Source: Hyphomonas sp. (lineage in GTDB: Bacteria; Pseudomonadota; Alphaproteobacteria; Caulobacterales; Hyphomonadaceae). Taken from it: a stretch of 16,895 nucleotides of DNA. Below the pieces are notes generated by a model that saw nothing but the letters and a program-made list of their open reading frames with translations, was not told the origin of the DNA and searched no databases. Shown piece after piece: positions 14,605 to 16,895 of this stretch. Position numbers and translations under genes: made by a program. The stretch covers positions 1-16,895 of the forward strand of contig JANSXJ010000038.1 in the NCBI GenBank assembly GCA_024743015.1, read 5' to 3'. Every line of letters starts with the position of its first letter. Positions within the stretch are counted from its first letter, which is position 1.

Positions 14605-15759
14605 CTAGAATTCGGGCCCGTCTTCCTGTTCTGGAAAGATCACTTCTGGATCTTGAATAACAATGAAAGTGTCGCTGCCGTCACGGCTTTGCAGCAGACT
14701 CCGAAACTCTTCTATAGCTTCCGTAGTGTCTCTGGGGTCGGTCTCAGTGTTTTCTTCATCTGGATCCAGTTCCAACTCCTCCCCAGCTCGAGCGAACCCA
14801 TCCTGAATGGAGCTTAAGGCTAATTCTCTACTCGTCTTGTTTTGAATCGAGAATGCTTGAAGCTCCTCATACCGTGCAGGCGTAAAAGGTTCCTCCACGC
14901 ACAAACTCGATGATTGCGTGAGCGTGCATCGGATTAACCGACGAGAATCGGCTGGTTCTCCAACGATCGTCGGAAGGCTGGTCTTCAAACTATACAAAAA
15001 GGTCTCTGTATCGCTTGATGTAAGTCCTGGTGAAAGCGTACTCAAATCGGCCCCAGCGGGCATCGTGACAACGGCAAACCCTCCGGTTCTTTTTCGCACA
15101 ATTGTAAACGTTGTTTCTGTCTCGTGCTTTGCGCTGGTCAAAATTGGGCCGTAAGGTTCCGCAGTCTCCTCAACCTTCAGAGGAACGCTGACCGCCCCCA
15201 AAAACGCATTCACAATGGACTCCGTGACGAACGCTCCCGGTTCGATGTTGTTCGCTTCCAATAGATCGCACAAAGCAAGATCAGTAGGATTCTCAGTCGG
15301 GGTTACCGCCATCGTTCTCGTGGCTTTTTGCACGGAAGTCGCTCCGATACTCCCGCCCAGTGAAGGCGTATGTGTCGAACCGCCCCACCCACTGAACGGA
15401 ATGAATGGAATGAGTGCATTTATCGTGGCGCCGTTTTCCTCGGCTAGCGTAAACGAACCCGAAAATACTGCGGTTCCTTTTTTAAAGTTGAATTTGGCTG
15501 CTGCTGGATGTGTCGAAGCGGCTTTCAATTCCTCGACCTTAATAAATCCGCGCGCCATCTGACACTTAAGCGCCGCTAAAACGTCAGCCTCCTTAATAGG
15601 CTCAATCACTTCCAATGAAGGGCTTTGAATTCCACCGCCGGGTATCGCCGTTTGTTGTGTAACGCACCCCGACAGCAATGCGGCGTTAAAAAAAACAGCC
15701 ACCGTCGATTTTCGCAAGAACTGGCCTTTCGCTGGATGCATCTTGATTTGGTTTAGCAT
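14605..15759 (-). CDS. Long lipoprotein of unknown family in AT-richer DNA
   Basis: I do not recognise this 384-residue protein. The start at 15759 (MLNQIKMHPAKG) is chosen because GAGG lies six bases upstream; starts at 15771 or 15741 are possible. The N-terminus is a lipoprotein signal (KSTVAVFFNAALLSGCVTQQ) with lipidation at the cysteine of LSGC, so it is probably membrane-anchored and periplasmic or surface-exposed. The mature region has a glycine/serine-rich stretch (FSGWGGSTHTPSLGGSIGATS), further cysteines (ALKCQM, LALCDLL, LIRCTL, SLCVEE) and a strongly acidic tail (ELDPDEENTETDPRD). GC is visibly lower than its neighbours (27 of 60 at 15241-15300 against 39 of 60 at 14161-14220), suggesting transfer. 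No enzyme motif is visible. Confidence 0.75.
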   Translation of the reverse strand: MLNQIKMHPAKGQFLRKSTVAVFFNAALLSGCVTQQTAIPGGGIQSPSLEVIEPIKEADVLAALKCQMARGFIKVEELKAASTHPAAAKFNFKKGTAVFSGSFTLAEENGATINALIPFIPFSGWGGSTHTPSLGGSIGATSVQKATRTMAVTPTENPTDLALCDLLEANNIEPGAFVTESIVNAFLGAVSVPLKVEETAEPYGPILTSAKHETETTFTIVRKRTGGFAVVTMPAGADLSTLSPGLTSSDTETFLYSLKTSLPTIVGEPADSRRLIRCTLTQSSSLCVEEPFTPARYEELQAFSIQNKTSRELALSSIQDGFARAGEELELDPDEENTETDPRDTTEAIEEFRSLLQSRDGSDTFIVIQDPEVIFPEQEDGPEF

Positions 15760-16048
15760 AAAGACCCTCATCTTTCATTGCGATAATTCTACTTTTATTG
15801 CGTAAATATTTTAGTGCAAGACATTGCCACTAAAATTGATGTTTGGGTTTATTTCAAAATACTGCTGATCCAACTACACTTCATATAAGCCACAGGCTCT
15901 GTTCACATTGTCTCTTTTTGAGTGAGAAACCTTACGCCCAGATTCTGCTCCCGCTTCTGCGAGCCGCACATTATAGACGCGTCTTTCTCGCCAGATCAGA
16001 ACCGTAAGTGGGATACTGGGCTTTGTCTAATAGACGGCAATTGGCCGC
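15760..16048. other. AT-rich intergenic stretch
   Basis: This 289-base gap between two minus-strand genes holds the dyad above and is clearly AT-rich: 40 G/C in 120 bases at 15781-15900 by hand count. A small interrupted palindrome GTCTA-A-TAGAC lies at 16025-16035, just after the thioesterase-like gene's stop. I see no convincing gene, RNA or mobile-element end here. Confidence 0.5.
15808..15836. promoter_or_regulatory. Strong dyad upstream of the unknown lipoprotein
   Basis: ATTTTAGTGCAA (15808-15819) pairs with TTGC-C-ACTAAAAT (15824-15836) with one bulged C and a four-base loop GACA. It lies 48 bases upstream of the lipoprotein start. It lacks a T-run on either strand, so an operator or leader hairpin is more likely than a terminator. 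On the minus strand TAGAAT (15791-15786) is a possible -10 box between it and the gene. Confidence 0.4.
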
Positions 16049-16895
16049 CTAAAGCCGCAGGCCGCGTGGGGCGAGCTTTTCCAGCTCGACGATTTGCTCC
16101 GGCGGCGTCGGGATGACTTTGCGTGTGTCCAGGTCGAACGTGACGGCCACCGCTTCTGACGTGATCCAGGCATCGCCCGTATCCGGATCAAGCATCCAGT
16201 GCGACAGCGAATGGGTTTTCTCCGCGACATTGGCGAGGCTGGTATGGATGACATACCGATCACCCGCGCGCGGCCATTTGCGATAGACCAGGCGATATTC
16301 GAGCACAGCGCCGCCCATGCGGGCGCCAGTCTTTGAGGCTGCGACCTTGCTGCGCCAGTCATGCAACAAGGTTGGAACGGAGTCCGAGATTCGGCCGATG
16401 AACCAGGGCGCCGCGACGCGGCTGAAAATATCGGTCTCGCGCGTTTGAAACAGGCCGCGTCCAATCTCTGGGGCGCCGCATTCGTCCACGGCCGCCATCG
16501 TGGCCATGCTTGGCGGTACAGGTGACGCGGACGGGTCGAGCCCGCGGGGTCTGGTATCGTCCGGCGCGCTTTCGATCAGCGCTTCGAGCTGGGCCTGCGA
16601 ACGCGTGCTCCATGGGAAGGGTTTGCCGGTCTTCGCTTCGACATGAACGACACGTGTGCGAAACGCCGCGGCGGGTCGGCCATCCGCGTGGCGCATGTCC
16701 TGGTAGATGAGCGCGCTGGTTTCATTCCATTCGAGGACGCAGCCCGTCATCCGCAGGGGATGTCCCGCATGCGCTTCCCTGATGTAGCGGATGTGATGCT
16801 CAGTCACCATGAGGGTCGACGGCGCATTGGCCCGGAAGGCGTGGGGCATCTGGATGACGCCAGCAAAATTGCCAAGGCCTTCCATCGCCTTTTCG
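16049..16895 (-). CDS. Double hot-dog acyl-CoA thioesterase-like protein (5' end outside window)
   Basis: The frame runs open to the window edge, so the true start is probably beyond 16895. An ATG at 16885 exists but would remove the first strand of the hot-dog domain. The visible chain of about 282 residues has two hot-dog halves. The first has HHIRYIREAHAGHPLRMTG, ALIYQDMRHADGRPAAAFRTRVVHV and GKPFPW. The second has FIGRISDSVPTLLHDW, EYRLVYRKWPRAGDRYVIHTS and AWITSEAVAVTFDL, ending in VIPTPPEQI. The RYIREAHAGHPL and AVAVTFDLDTRKVIP patterns are those of 4HBT-type acyl-CoA thioesterases. The substrate is unknown, and the catalytic Asp of the first half would lie in the missing part. It is separated from the unknown lipoprotein by an AT-rich gap. 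Confidence 0.75.
   Translation of the reverse strand, partial: EKAMEGLGNFAGVIQMPHAFRANAPSTLMVTEHHIRYIREAHAGHPLRMTGCVLEWNETSALIYQDMRHADGRPAAAFRTRVVHVEAKTGKPFPWSTRSQAQLEALIESAPDDTRPRGLDPSASPVPPSMATMAAVDECGAPEIGRGLFQTRETDIFSRVAAPWFIGRISDSVPTLLHDWRSKVAASKTGARMGGAVLEYRLVYRKWPRAGDRYVIHTSLANVAEKTHSLSHWMLDPDTGDAWITSEAVAVTFDLDTRKVIPTPPEQIVELEKLAPRGLRL

Noticed and set aside
15922..16116. Small plus-strand open frame at the AT-rich gap
   Set aside because: It runs into the antisense of the thioesterase-like gene, lacks a Shine-Dalgarno and has no signal or motif.

Overview
The window looks like ordinary, gene-dense chromosome from an alphaproteobacterium. The mostly GC-rich DNA, the overall style of the proteins and a CtrA-like box suggest the Caulobacterales/Hyphomonadaceae neighbourhood. 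That placement is inference from sequence style, not from a marker gene. I see no CRISPR array, tRNA, rRNA, insertion sequence, integrase or recognisable defence module.

Positions 1-5069 are all on the minus strand. Reading in the direction of transcription they are purB (adenylosuccinate lyase), a secreted thioredoxin-fold protein, a bifunctional class A penicillin-binding protein, an EamA-type drug/metabolite transporter, and the start of an MFS transporter cut by the window edge. The last two are joined by an ATGA stop/start overlap.

Positions 5242-10414 hold a secreted peptidoglycan-binding repeat protein (+), ispH (-), an unknown lipoprotein (+), argS (+), a small unknown helical protein (+) and a short hot-dog-fold protein (+). 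A strong stem-loop lies directly after argS, and a textbook intrinsic terminator sits just before the hot-dog gene.

Positions 10424-14510 hold a crotonase-family protein that most resembles dienoyl-CoA isomerase ECH1 (-), a DUF4197 lipoprotein tightly linked to an alpha/beta hydrolase (+), a small secreted protein (+) and an SDR dehydrogenase (+). With the two hot-dog proteins (10079-10414 and 16049-16895), this gives a loose set of acyl-CoA/lipid-type enzymes, but they are not in one operon.

Positions 14605-16048 stand out. A long lipoprotein of unknown family with lower GC lies behind an AT-rich stretch (about 33% GC over 15781-15900 by hand count) that contains a strong dyad. This is the best candidate for recently acquired DNA. 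The window ends in a two-hot-dog thioesterase-like gene whose start lies outside.

The most noteworthy items are regulatory (CtrA-like box, post-argS stem-loop, possible attenuator, palindromic operator candidates) and the uncharacterised proteins. I found no convincing new multi-gene system.
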